Part shown: positions 36,112 through 45,184 of the stretch, one piece after another
How positions within the stretch are numbered: position 1 is the first letter of the stretch
Layout of the letters: every line of letters begins with the position of its first letter
Assembly (NCBI GenBank): GCA_023405135.1
Contig: JAEXYZ010000067.1
Coordinates: 57,108-121,107, forward strand
Length of the DNA stretch: 64,000 nucleotides
Direction: 5' to 3'
Origin: Bacillota bacterium
GTDB lineage: Bacteria > Bacillota > Bacilli > Bacillales_A > Planococcaceae
Translations under genes and position numbers: made by a program
Notes under the pieces: model-generated
The model's database searches: none
The model's input: the letters and a program-made list of their open reading frames with translations, nothing else
Told to the model about the DNA's origin: nothing

Positions 36112-36873
36112 ATGAAAACAAAAATTTATTTTGATAACGAAAAATGGATTGCTGGTATTACGTTAAAGGATTCATCAGAGTTTGAACAAAATAATATGGC
36201 ATTACATGTATGCGAAAATCCACTAAACATTTTAGAAAACCGAAAAAAACTTGCATCTTCTCTAAATTGTGAAATCCAAGATTTTGTCTGTGCAAATCAA
36301 ACTCATAGTGCGAATGTACATCATGTGAAGGTATCAGACAAAGGTTGTGGGGCTGAATCTCTAGAATCGGCAATACAAAATACCGACGCCCTTTACACGT
36401 ATGAACCGAATGTTCTGTTATGTACATTTACAGCTGATTGCGTTCCTGTTATTTTTTATCATCAAACAAAAGGGCTTATCGGCGTTATTCATTCTGGCTG
36501 GCAAGGTACCGTAAAAGAAATTACACGAAAAGTTTTTGAGCAATTAGTTAATAATGAGCGATGTAATCCTAGCGATTTTCACGTTGTTCTTGGCCCTGCT
36601 TTAAGCCAGGAAAAGTTTGAGGTAGATATAGATGTTTACGAAAAATTTAAAGCACTTGGTTATGCAGACGATTTTATGTATTACAAAAGTGAAACGAACA
36701 AATATCATATCGATAATCAATTAACTGTAAAAAAACAATGTGAACTAACAGGCATCCCATCAAAAAACATTACAATTGATTCTACATGCACGTTTATAAG
36801 TTCAGAAGGCTTCTCATATCGACAAGACAAAAAAAGCGGCCGACATTTGAGTTTTATTATGAAGAAGGGTTAA
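36112..36873 (+). CDS. pgeF: PgeF/YlmD-like multicopper-oxidase-fold protein
   Basis: Laccase-domain protein of 253 residues (YlmD/YfiH family). Members act as purine nucleoside phosphorylase/adenosine deaminase and, in E. coli, peptidoglycan editing. Metal ligands are H65 in NQTHSANV, C110 in TFTADCVPV and H127 in IHSGWQGTV. ATG at 36112 is chosen: AGGTGATG lies immediately upstream and the protein starts as the family does. Monocistronic with a terminator. Confidence 0.85.
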   Translation: MKTKIYFDNEKWIAGITLKDSSEFEQNNMALHVCENPLNILENRKKLASSLNCEIQDFVCANQTHSANVHHVKVSDKGCGAESLESAIQNTDALYTYEPNVLLCTFTADCVPVIFYHQTKGLIGVIHSGWQGTVKEITRKVFEQLVNNERCNPSDFHVVLGPALSQEKFEVDIDVYEKFKALGYADDFMYYKSETNKYHIDNQLTVKKQCELTGIPSKNITIDSTCTFISSEGFSYRQDKKSGRHLSFIMKKG

Positions 36874-36913
36874 GGAAAGTTAGCCTCTAATCAAACAACG
36901 CATATTAATGAGC

Positions 36914-36956
36914 AGCATCCCTAAGTTAGATGTATCTAATATAGGGGTGCTTTTTT
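36914..36956 (+). terminator. Terminator of pgeF
   Basis: AGCATCCCTA pairs with TAGGGGTGCT around a loop with further ATCTAA pairing, then six T. Confidence 0.88.
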
Positions 36957-37127
36957 ATGACAAGAATGGCATTAGTTACTAGAAGGTTTATCCATTTAAC
37001 ATCATTAAAATAGGTATCTTTTAAACACATAACAAAGTGTTATAATTATCCACAAATTATACTGATTGAAATGTAGTAAGTGACAATAGATTTCGAATAT
37101 TTTTATATGTAATTGGAGGTGTTGGAA

Positions 37128-37666
37128 TTGTTGTGGGGATTATTAACATCTTTAATGCTAGGATTTTATTTTTACGTATTATTTAAAAATGGCATTGCTC
37201 TCAATGAAATTACTGTCGAATTTAGCATTCTATACGTTTGTTGCTGTATTTTAATTTTCCTCCTTACAAAAATTGTACAAAAGGGGTATGTGAAAAAGTT
37301 AGCCCTATCAACAATCGCATTGGTGGTAGTAATGACTGGTGTGATTTCTCATGTAGCGTTAACTGAAATTCCAGAAAATAAAACCAATTTGCAAATGGAA
37401 CTTGCAACAATTTTGGGAAACTCTCCACAATTTAAGGAACTAGGAATTCAGAATAATAACGATATCGAATCAATAACTTTCCATGGTGCACCACGTAGCG
37501 AAATTTTAATCAAATTTTAGGATATGTAATCGAATTAACGATTAAAGAAGATGAGAATGTTTATTATTTCATGTGTGCAGGTAATGGTCCGTATTGCTCT
37601 CGATTTGTACAGGTGGAAGAATCTTACGCACTCGATTTAATTAAACATTATCAAAATGATATGTAG
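37128..37666 (+). pseudogene. Frameshifted three-TM membrane protein gene
   Basis: From TTG 37128 (GGAGGTG six bases upstream) the frame encodes three hydrophobic segments and a short extracytoplasmic part up to PRSEILIKF, stopping at 37520. Coding continues one frame over as ILGYVIELTIKEDENVYYF and CAGNGPYCSRFVQVEE, ending at 37666. One A lost near 37508 (TTTTAATC for TTTTAAATC) explains the break; the repaired product is about 180 residues. No family recognised. Confidence 0.65.
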
Positions 37667-37741
37667 GGACAGTCTAATAAAAATATAATTTACAATGGCT
37701 GCTTTAAATTCTTAAAGTCATAAGGATATGGGCTTATAAAC

Positions 37742-37779
37742 GAAAAAGCACACCAATCATGAGTAAGATTGATGTGCTT
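37742..37779 (-). terminator. Terminator of the RND-adaptor-TolC operon
   Basis: Reverse-strand arms AAGCACATCAATC and GATTGGTGTGCTT (one wobble), then TTTTTCGTTT. It begins 18 nt past the RND stop. Confidence 0.88.
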
Positions 37780-37796
37780 AATTTATTTTCAATATT

Positions 37797-40700
37797 TTAC
37801 GGAGTATCGATTTTCTCTGATTTTGATTTTTTTCTTCTTAATGACCATTTAGGCTTATTTGGTTCCCCTAACTTCGTTGGACGATCTGTTTCATCTGGAG
37901 TTTTTGACTGTTTACGTTTGAACAGACCTTTAAATTTGTTTGTCACATTTTCAGTCACTACATACATAACCGGTACGAAAATTAAAGTAAAGATCGTTGA
38001 AACAGTTAAACCAAATACAACTACAACCGCCATTGGTTGCTGATTCTCTGCACCTTCACCAATAGCTAATGCTAAAGGTATCATGGCTAATACAGTTGTT
38101 GCTGTCGTCATGAAAATTGGACGTATACGACTTTTACTCGCTTCTACAATTGCCTCCATACGCTCCATACCTTGATTTCGTAAAATATTAATATATTCTA
38201 CAAGGAGGATACCGTTATTTACCACTATACCTGCAAGCATAATAAGCCCTATAAACCCTGGTAAACTTAATGATACATCCATAATGAATAGACCTAAGAT
38301 AACACCAATAATCATTGTCGGCATTGAGAACATGATAACAAACGGAGTTACAAATGATTCAAATTGAACAGCCATAACCATATATACAAGGAATATCCCA
38401 AGTAATAATGCTAAAGCAAGTTGTCCAAACGATTCCATCATTTGCTCAGATTGTCCACCTGTTGTAATTTCATAGCCATCTGGTAGCGAAATTTGAGCAA
38501 TTTGTGCATTAATTTCTTGTGTAACACTTCCTAAGTCTTTTCCAATAACATCACTTGTAACATTAACCCCTCTAATTTGATCCTGGCGATTAATTTGAGA
38601 CGGGCCTTGTACTTGGACTAATTTAGCAACTGCCGTTAGTGGAATATTTATACCTTCTGCATTTCGAATCATCATCGTTTCAAGATCTCGAACTGTTGTT
38701 GTATTATCTTTAGAAAACGAAACACTTACATCATATTCCGTACCATTTTCTTTATATTGTGTTGCCACTTGGCCATAAAATGCAAGACTGATTTCAGACA
38801 TAACTTGTTGATATGATAGTCCGTATGCCGTTGCTAGTTCACGGTCAACAATAACTTGAATTTCTGGATTACCATCTGAAAATGAACTTTTTACATTTAA
38901 AGTACCATCAATATCTTCTAATAGCCAAACCACCTGTTGTGATAAATCTTTTAAGACATCTAGATCATCACCCTTGATTTGAATTTGAATTGGTGAACCA
39001 GTACTCATACCTTGACTACTATCAATGACCGTGATTTCAGCACCAGGGATGTCACTAACTGACTTAGATACTTCACTAACAAATTCTTTTGTAGTTATAT
39101 CACGTTCGTTAGAGCTTACAAGCTGAACTGTAAATGATGCCGAGTTTGTACTCCCGGCACTTACACCATCTGGACTTCCGCCTATACTAACACTGTTTAT
39201 ATCAATAATATTTTCATATTTAGCTAGCCGTTTATTAATTTTATCTACTACAGCTTTCGTCTCCTCTAATTGAGAACCGTTCTGTATTTTCGCTGTAATA
39301 CTAACTTGCCCACTATCTGATGCAGGCATTAATTCCATACCAACGACTGGTATTAATGCAAGACTTCCTACAAAAGATGCGACAACGATGGCAATAACTG
39401 TTTTTCTTCGTTTTAAAGACTTTTCTAAAACTTTTCCATAGAAGTTTTTAAACTTATTAAGTAATTTATTGAATAGATCTTTTGGTTCCTCATCATCCAT
39501 TGCAATACTTACTTTACCCAACATTCGTGATGATAACATTGGAATTAGAGTAATAGCACAAATTAAAGATGCTGTTAATGAAAATACTACAGCCAGAGCT
39601 AGAGGTCGAAATATTTGAGAAGCAATTCCCTCTACGAATACTACTGGGAGGAACACAACAGCTGTTGTAGTCGTAGAAGCGATAACAGCTGAAACTAATT
39701 CTTGGGCTCCAACTGCTGCCGCCTCTTTAACTGATAAACCTTCTTGCCTTTTCTTAAAGATATTTTCAAGAATAACAATGGAGCTATCTACCATCATCCC
39801 GATTCCTAGGGCTAATCCACCCATAGAGATAATATTTAATGTCTCACCTGTAAAGTACATTAATGTGAATGTAGAAATAACGGCTATAGGCATCGAAATT
39901 CCTATTACAAGTGTTGCCTTAAGGCTTCTTAAAAAGAACAATAAGATAATAGCAGCTAAACCGCCACCAATTACCATATTTTGAACGACAGAATCCATTG
40001 AGTCTGAAATATACGTAGATGTATCCATAACTGTTGTCATTTTCAATCCACGGTCTTCAAACTTTTTATTTAATTCTGCCATGACTTTATGAACTTCTTC
40101 TGCTACTTCAACTGTATTGGCATCAGATTGTTTCATAATAGAAAACATCAGTGTTTCTTCGCCGTTTACACTCGAGATTGAAGATTGCTCTTTAAATGTA
40201 TCTACAACTTCTGCTACTTCACTAACTCTTATAGTCGTTCCATCAGGTAGTGATACTTTCGTATTTTTAATATCGTCTACTGACGTATACTCACCTACAA
40301 CACGAAGCTGAACATCTTTACCACCACTTTGTACTGTACCTGCTGAAATGGATTTATTTTCAGCTCCTAGTGCTGAAATGATTTGAGACCCTGTCACGCC
40401 ATAATTTGATAGCAATGTTGGATTAAGGTTAACTTGAATTTCTCGCTCAATTCCACCTGTAATTGAGGCTGAAGCTACACCGCTAGCTCTTTCTAGTGCA
40501 GGTTGAACTTCATTTTCTGCGATATCTTGTAGTTTACTAAGTTCAGCACCTGTTAAACTAGCATATACTACCGGCATTGCATTTGGATCCAATCTCATTA
40601 CCATTGGATCATTTGCCGCATCTGGTAACATCCCAGATACTTGATCGATTTTTTCACGTATATCAATTAATGCGTCATCAATATCCCGTCCAAAATCAAA

Positions 40701-40982
40701 CATGATAATAACTAGGGATGCCCCTTGCTGTGATGTAGACTGAAGCGTATCCAATCCTTCAATCGTACCAACAACAGATTCAATAGGTTTCGTAATTAAT
40801 TCTTCTATTTCCTGTGGTGATGCACCTGAATAGCTTGTAGCTACTACCGCAATTGGTAATTCCATTTTCGGAAATAAATCTACTTTTAAACCCGTCAAGG
40901 AAATAAATCCAAGAACAAGCGCTACCACAACAAACATGATAACGCCGACTGGACGGTTAATCGAAGTTTTAATAAGTTTCAA
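37797..40982 (-). CDS. RND-family efflux permease (AcrB-type)
   Basis: Proton-driven exporter of 1061 residues with two six-TM halves and two large loops. N-terminal NRPVGVIMFVVVALVLGFIS and TSYSGASPQEIEELITKPIE, TM4 block GMMVDSSIVILENIFKKRQEG, C-terminal GIVVNNGILLVEYINILRN. Highly charged C-terminal tail. The start is TTG with AAGGAGGAC six bases upstream, three bases after the adaptor gene. It is the pump of a three-gene operon with a lipoprotein adaptor and a TolC-family protein. It differs from the SwrC-like pump at 29.7 kb, which stands alone. Confidence 0.9.
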   Translation of the reverse strand: MKLIKTSINRPVGVIMFVVVALVLGFISLTGLKVDLFPKMELPIAVVATSYSGASPQEIEELITKPIESVVGTIEGLDTLQSTSQQGASLVIIMFDFGRDIDDALIDIREKIDQVSGMLPDAANDPMVMRLDPNAMPVVYASLTGAELSKLQDIAENEVQPALERASGVASASITGGIEREIQVNLNPTLLSNYGVTGSQIISALGAENKSISAGTVQSGGKDVQLRVVGEYTSVDDIKNTKVSLPDGTTIRVSEVAEVVDTFKEQSSISSVNGEETLMFSIMKQSDANTVEVAEEVHKVMAELNKKFEDRGLKMTTVMDTSTYISDSMDSVVQNMVIGGGLAAIILLFFLRSLKATLVIGISMPIAVISTFTLMYFTGETLNIISMGGLALGIGMMVDSSIVILENIFKKRQEGLSVKEAAAVGAQELVSAVIASTTTTAVVFLPVVFVEGIASQIFRPLALAVVFSLTASLICAITLIPMLSSRMLGKVSIAMDDEEPKDLFNKLLNKFKNFYGKVLEKSLKRRKTVIAIVVASFVGSLALIPVVGMELMPASDSGQVSITAKIQNGSQLEETKAVVDKINKRLAKYENIIDINSVSIGGSPDGVSAGSTNSASFTVQLVSSNERDITTKEFVSEVSKSVSDIPGAEITVIDSSQGMSTGSPIQIQIKGDDLDVLKDLSQQVVWLLEDIDGTLNVKSSFSDGNPEIQVIVDRELATAYGLSYQQVMSEISLAFYGQVATQYKENGTEYDVSVSFSKDNTTTVRDLETMMIRNAEGINIPLTAVAKLVQVQGPSQINRQDQIRGVNVTSDVIGKDLGSVTQEINAQIAQISLPDGYEITTGGQSEQMMESFGQLALALLLGIFLVYMVMAVQFESFVTPFVIMFSMPTMIIGVILGLFIMDVSLSLPGFIGLIMLAGIVVNNGILLVEYINILRNQGMERMEAIVEASKSRIRPIFMTTATTVLAMIPLALAIGEGAENQQPMAVVVVFGLTVSTIFTLIFVPVMYVVTENVTNKFKGLFKRKQSKTPDETDRPTKLGEPNKPKWSLRRKKSKSEKIDTP

Positions 40983-40985
40983 CGT

Positions 40986-42380
40986 CTAGTCCTCCTTCAT
41001 TATTTTGACTAAGTTTCCGTCTTCAAGGAGGTTTTGCCCGCTGATTACTATTTGATCATTTTCTTTCAGATCGCCTGTCACTGCAGTATAATCCGCACTA
41101 CTTTGACCTACTTCTACTTCCTTCATTACCGCTCTATTATCGGAAATCACAAACACAACAGACTTACCTTCTTTATGTGTAATAGCTGTTGTTGGTATGA
41201 TTAATGAGTTTTCTTCCTTAATTTCTTCGATAATTACCGAACCAATCATACCAGGTTTAATTTGTTTATCTTTATTATCTATTGTTACTTCCACGGTAAA
41301 TAATCCATAACCTGTACTAATAGTAGAAACATAGGATACAGTCCCTTTAAATGTTCCTTCTAAACCTGAAACTTTTACATTTACCTCGTCCCCAATATTA
41401 AAAGAGGATAATAGATTTGAAGAAATATTTACATTTAGTTTTACTGCTTCCGTTGAAACAATTGTGGCGAATGAGCTTGCATTCGATGCCATCGCGCCAA
41501 CCTTACCTGTTACATCTGTTATTTCACCAGCAATTGTTGCTTTAATTATTTTATCATCTAAACGTTCCATCGCAGATTCTAAAGAGAGCTGTGCTTGTTC
41601 TACTGAAATTTGTGCCTGGGATACACCAATTTCAGCATCATTCAGTGCTGATTGAGAAATATCTAGATTAATTTTTGCTTGATCTACTTGAGCTTCTGAT
41701 GATTTTAAATTTATTTCGCGTTCTGCTTGTTCTCTTGAAAGCTTAGCTTGTTCTAAAGCATTTTTTGCACTTTTTTCCGTACTAACAGCACTTTCATATT
41801 CTTGCAAAGAAACAAGACCCGCATCATGTAAGGATTTCATACGTGTTAAATTTTTATTCGCTGTTTCCCAAGTGCTTTGTGCGTTATTTACTTGTATATC
41901 CATATTTTTAATATTATCTTGTTGTGATTGACGAGCTTGCTCTAGAGCAGTTTCTGCTGATTTTAGAGAGATAGCAGATTGCTCATAACTACTTTGAGCT
42001 CGCTTTTTTGCATTTTTTGCACTTTTTAAGCTTGCTTGGGCTTGCTCTAAACTGGCTTGCTGTTGTTTAACTGCATTTTTTTCAGTCGTATCGTCTAGTT
42101 GTGCTATTACATCACCTTTTTGAACGATATCACCTTTTTCGACGAATATCTTCGTAATCTCTCCAGCTGCTTTTGGCATTACATTTACTTCATTTTCAGC
42201 TTCAATCGTACCAGTCAATTGATTAGAATCCGATAAGACCCCAAATGTAACTGGTGCTACCTCAACGGGTATTTCCCTTTCTTCAGCCGCTGGAGCAGGT
42301 TCCTTTGGACCACACCCCGTTAATAATATAATCGAGACAGCAATAGATAAAGCACCAATTAGTCTAGTATTCTTCCTCAT
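40986..42380 (-). CDS. HlyD/MFP-type adaptor lipoprotein
   Basis: Membrane fusion protein of 464 residues. Lipoprotein signal with lipobox IILLTGC, barrel-sandwich halves around VNVMPKAAGEITKIFVEKGD and DDKIIKATIAGEITDVTGKVG, an unusually long helical hairpin between (about 95-285, many Ala/Gln/Ser heptads), then beta-barrel and membrane-proximal domains. ATG 42380 is used: AAGGAGG lies 12 nt upstream, somewhat far, and the longer frame would include the SD. Couples the RND pump to the outside-facing component. Confidence 0.87.
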   Translation of the reverse strand: MRKNTRLIGALSIAVSIILLTGCGPKEPAPAAEEREIPVEVAPVTFGVLSDSNQLTGTIEAENEVNVMPKAAGEITKIFVEKGDIVQKGDVIAQLDDTTEKNAVKQQQASLEQAQASLKSAKNAKKRAQSSYEQSAISLKSAETALEQARQSQQDNIKNMDIQVNNAQSTWETANKNLTRMKSLHDAGLVSLQEYESAVSTEKSAKNALEQAKLSREQAEREINLKSSEAQVDQAKINLDISQSALNDAEIGVSQAQISVEQAQLSLESAMERLDDKIIKATIAGEITDVTGKVGAMASNASSFATIVSTEAVKLNVNISSNLLSSFNIGDEVNVKVSGLEGTFKGTVSYVSTISTGYGLFTVEVTIDNKDKQIKPGMIGSVIIEEIKEENSLIIPTTAITHKEGKSVVFVISDNRAVMKEVEVGQSSADYTAVTGDLKENDQIVISGQNLLEDGNLVKIMKED

Positions 42381-42470
42381 GTGGAATTGAATCCTCCTTG
42401 AAAAATTCACCTGTATCTTGATAGAACATCATTTTTGCAATTCATCTTTTTATACCTATGTCCTTTTAAA

Positions 42471-43889
42471 CTAGTTTGTTATAATAACACCTTCATCAAG
42501 CGCCTTAACTTGCTGTGTTAATAAATAATATTGATATTTTGCATTGTTATAATTTAATTGTGCCTGCTCTACTGATGCACTAGAAGATTCATATTCTTGC
42601 TTTGAAACTAGACCAAGATCATAGTAAAGTTGTAAATCCCCTATATCTTCTTTTGCATAAGCTAGCTCATCTTCAGCATCTTTTAACGCTTGGTATTGAG
42701 TTTCTAACTGTGCATATAGATTAGTTATAGCTTTCTCTAAATCTACTTCTGTAGATTCCATTTTTAGTTTTGCAATCTCTACATTAATTTCAGCTAATTT
42801 TTTATCTTCTTTTACTCGATCTTCCTTATCATCAACTTCGTCTAAAGCATCTTCTGCTAGTCGCAGTTGTGTTCTCGCATTTACCATGTTATAGCTATTT
42901 TTAATTAACTCTTCCATTGACTTTTCTTGTTTAACTAATGTCATTTCCCCTAATTCAGGTTCTACTAAGTTGTAATCATTTGTATAAGCAATTCCAATAC
43001 TTAATGCAAAAGCAGACTTTTTATTTTTTATGTCTGTTTCTAATTGTGTAATATCTTCCTCTAATTCTGTTAAATCACGTGTTGCTTTTACGTATTCTTT
43101 CTCTGGCAGCAATCCTAATTCATAACGTGTTTTTATACTGTTTGCTTGTGCTTGTTGGATTAAAAGCGTATTTTTCATAAAATCTAGTTGTTGTTGAGAC
43201 ATAATAATACCAATATAGCTCGAAATAATTGATAGTTTTATTCCTTCGCGAGCCTGGATTCTATTGTTAAATAAAGTAGTTTGATTTAAATCGATATCAT
43301 CCAACGAGTTTTCTAGAGATGTTACCGCACTTTGCAATGTTGATATTTGAGCATTAACAAGGTTCAATTTTTCTTTAATTAATTGATTTTGTTGATACTT
43401 TTCATACTCAGTAGTGTATTGTTTAATAGATTCTAAAAATTCGATTAAATAATCCGCCTGAGTTCCTCCACTTCCAGGCTCTAACTCTTCAACAGGGACA
43501 TTTAAACCTCTTAAAGATGTTATTAATTCGTCTATTTCTTGCTCTAAATCGATTGTTACTGTATCAGATGATGTTTGTTCAAGTTGTTTTTGTAAAGCGT
43601 CTCTTTGGGCTAAGGCACTATCTAACGAGCTTTCTGCATTATCATAGCTATCATCAAGCTTGTCTTCAGTAATCTTTAAGTTTTCAATATTATAGTCTAT
43701 TTCCATTAATGAATAATCACTGTTTAAACCATAACGAATAGCGTCCTCTAGCGTTAATGTGTCTACTGTTACTCGCTCAACAATTCGTTCGTCTTCACCT
43801 TTTTTATTTTTGTCTGCTGCTAAAACTGCTGGGGAAAAAGAACCAACAGCAAGCATCGCGGCCAATCCAATTGTTATACTTTTCTTCAT
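42471..43889 (-). CDS. TolC-family (outer-membrane-efflux-like) exported protein
   Basis: Exported protein of 472 residues with a signal peptide (AVGSFSPAVLAAD, cleavage about 24-25) and extended alpha-helical coiled coils throughout. OEP/TolC-like elements are TLTLEDAIRYGLNSDYSLM at the mature N-terminus, the repeated helical motifs YELGLLPEKEYVKATRDL and YDLGLVSKQEYESSSASV one in each half, and a long helix pair. TolC homologues form the outer-membrane duct in diderms; this host appears monoderm, so its location and role are open. First gene of the operon with adaptor and RND pump. Confidence 0.8.
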   Translation of the reverse strand: MKKSITIGLAAMLAVGSFSPAVLAADKNKKGEDERIVERVTVDTLTLEDAIRYGLNSDYSLMEIDYNIENLKITEDKLDDSYDNAESSLDSALAQRDALQKQLEQTSSDTVTIDLEQEIDELITSLRGLNVPVEELEPGSGGTQADYLIEFLESIKQYTTEYEKYQQNQLIKEKLNLVNAQISTLQSAVTSLENSLDDIDLNQTTLFNNRIQAREGIKLSIISSYIGIIMSQQQLDFMKNTLLIQQAQANSIKTRYELGLLPEKEYVKATRDLTELEEDITQLETDIKNKKSAFALSIGIAYTNDYNLVEPELGEMTLVKQEKSMEELIKNSYNMVNARTQLRLAEDALDEVDDKEDRVKEDKKLAEINVEIAKLKMESTEVDLEKAITNLYAQLETQYQALKDAEDELAYAKEDIGDLQLYYDLGLVSKQEYESSSASVEQAQLNYNNAKYQYYLLTQQVKALDEGVIITN

Positions 43890-44211
43890 TTTCCTCTTTA
43901 CTCCTCACTGTCTATTTTGAGAAAATACTAGCATAATTTACATTATAATTCATTTTATATTCTTTTAAGTAAAGCTTTTTAGGAAAGAATATTTTACAAA
44001 CGGGAAACATTGTCTCTACTTCTTTTTTCTAGATAAACAGAATTTGGCTAGTCCTCCATTCCATTCATATTATTCAACAAAGTTCATTTTATACCATCAG
44101 TACATTCAATACAATTAATCTTTCACAATTTTATGGAATGTTGTAATATTAAGGTTTCTATTTTAGACTAATAGTACAAAACTGAATTTTTCAGAACGAA
44201 AAGGTGAAGTT
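43890..44211. other. Divergent regulatory region, efflux operon and tetR
   Basis: 322 nt without ORFs. A reverse-strand TATAAT lies near 43945-43960 without a good -35. On the forward strand TTGTAA-N17-TAGACT precedes tetR, and the imperfect palindrome AACTGAA-TTT-TTCAGAA lies close to the tetR start. It is a candidate autoregulatory site only. Confidence 0.35.
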
Positions 44212-45108
44212 ATGAATAAACGAAAAAGACAAATTATCCATGCTGCAAGTAAGCTTTTTATTGAAAAGGGGTTTTCAGATACTTCCATCATGGATATTAT
44301 TTCAGAAGCAAATGTATCAAAAGGGACTTTTTATAATCATTTCTCTTCTAAAAATGCTTGTTTGATAGCTATATTAGAGGAAACAAGGGAAGAAACGATT
44401 AATGAACGTTATAAGATTGCTATTAACAAAGATCCAGCTGATATTAATGTGCTCGTAGATCAAATATCTCAACTATTACATGTCAATCGCAGACGTAATT
44501 TATTCCAAATTTTCTCATCAATTTTTGGTAAAGCCGACAAAGAAATTTTAGAAGTTTTCGAGAAACATTCTATGCTCGAGGTAGATTGGCTAGCAAATCG
44601 ACTTGTAGATATTTATGGTGAAAAAATAAGAGAAATTTCTTATGAATGTGCTACACAGGTTTACGGTATGATTCAATTTACAATTCGAATATTGATGATA
44701 TCTAGTAAACAACAATGGGTTTCACCAGAAGCAGTTGTAAAAGCCGTATTGAATCATGCAGATGCGATAATCCATCGATTGCTAGAAACGAAAAAAATCA
44801 TTATAACACCCGATATTTTCCATTCATTACAAGATGATACTAATGAGAGGGTTATTTCAAAGGTTGCTATAATTGAACAGCTACAACTATTTAACGAAAA
44901 ACTAACCGAAAAAGATTCAGAAAATAGTGTAGAACTTACAAATTTTTTATTAGAGGAATTGCAAAAGCCTGATGAAAGATTATATGTATTAGAGTCTATT
45001 TTTTATTTCTTTAGTAAATCCTTTGAAAACACACCGCATAAGGCTGAAGTTAATGAAATCTCAATTTCATTTTGGCGTTATTTAGAATCAAAAAAGAACG
45101 AGGAATAA
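44212..45108 (+). CDS. TetR/AcrR-family regulator of the efflux operon
   Basis: Ligand-responsive repressor, 298 residues. The N-terminal HTH (about 5-50) reads IIHAASKLFIEKGFSDTSI and ISEANVSKGTFYNHFSSKN. The ligand-binding part is about 90 residues longer than usual for TetR proteins. Divergent from the TolC-adaptor-RND operon, hence the likely local regulator. ATG with AAGGTGA upstream. Confidence 0.85.
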   Translation: MNKRKRQIIHAASKLFIEKGFSDTSIMDIISEANVSKGTFYNHFSSKNACLIAILEETREETINERYKIAINKDPADINVLVDQISQLLHVNRRRNLFQIFSSIFGKADKEILEVFEKHSMLEVDWLANRLVDIYGEKIREISYECATQVYGMIQFTIRILMISSKQQWVSPEAVVKAVLNHADAIIHRLLETKKIIITPDIFHSLQDDTNERVISKVAIIEQLQLFNEKLTEKDSENSVELTNFLLEELQKPDERLYVLESIFYFFSKSFENTPHKAEVNEISISFWRYLESKKNEE

Positions 45109-45123
45109 CAAATGCTTAAGTAA

Positions 45124-45174
45124 AATACACCCTTCAACAGATGCATTAGCATATCTTCGTTAAAAGGGTGTATT
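45124..45174. terminator. Terminator between convergent tetR and SLH genes
   Basis: Perfect 11-bp arms AATACACCCTT and AAGGGTGTATT with a 29-nt loop, followed by short T-rich tails on both strands. Confidence 0.7.
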
Positions 45175-45184
45175 GTTTAATAAA

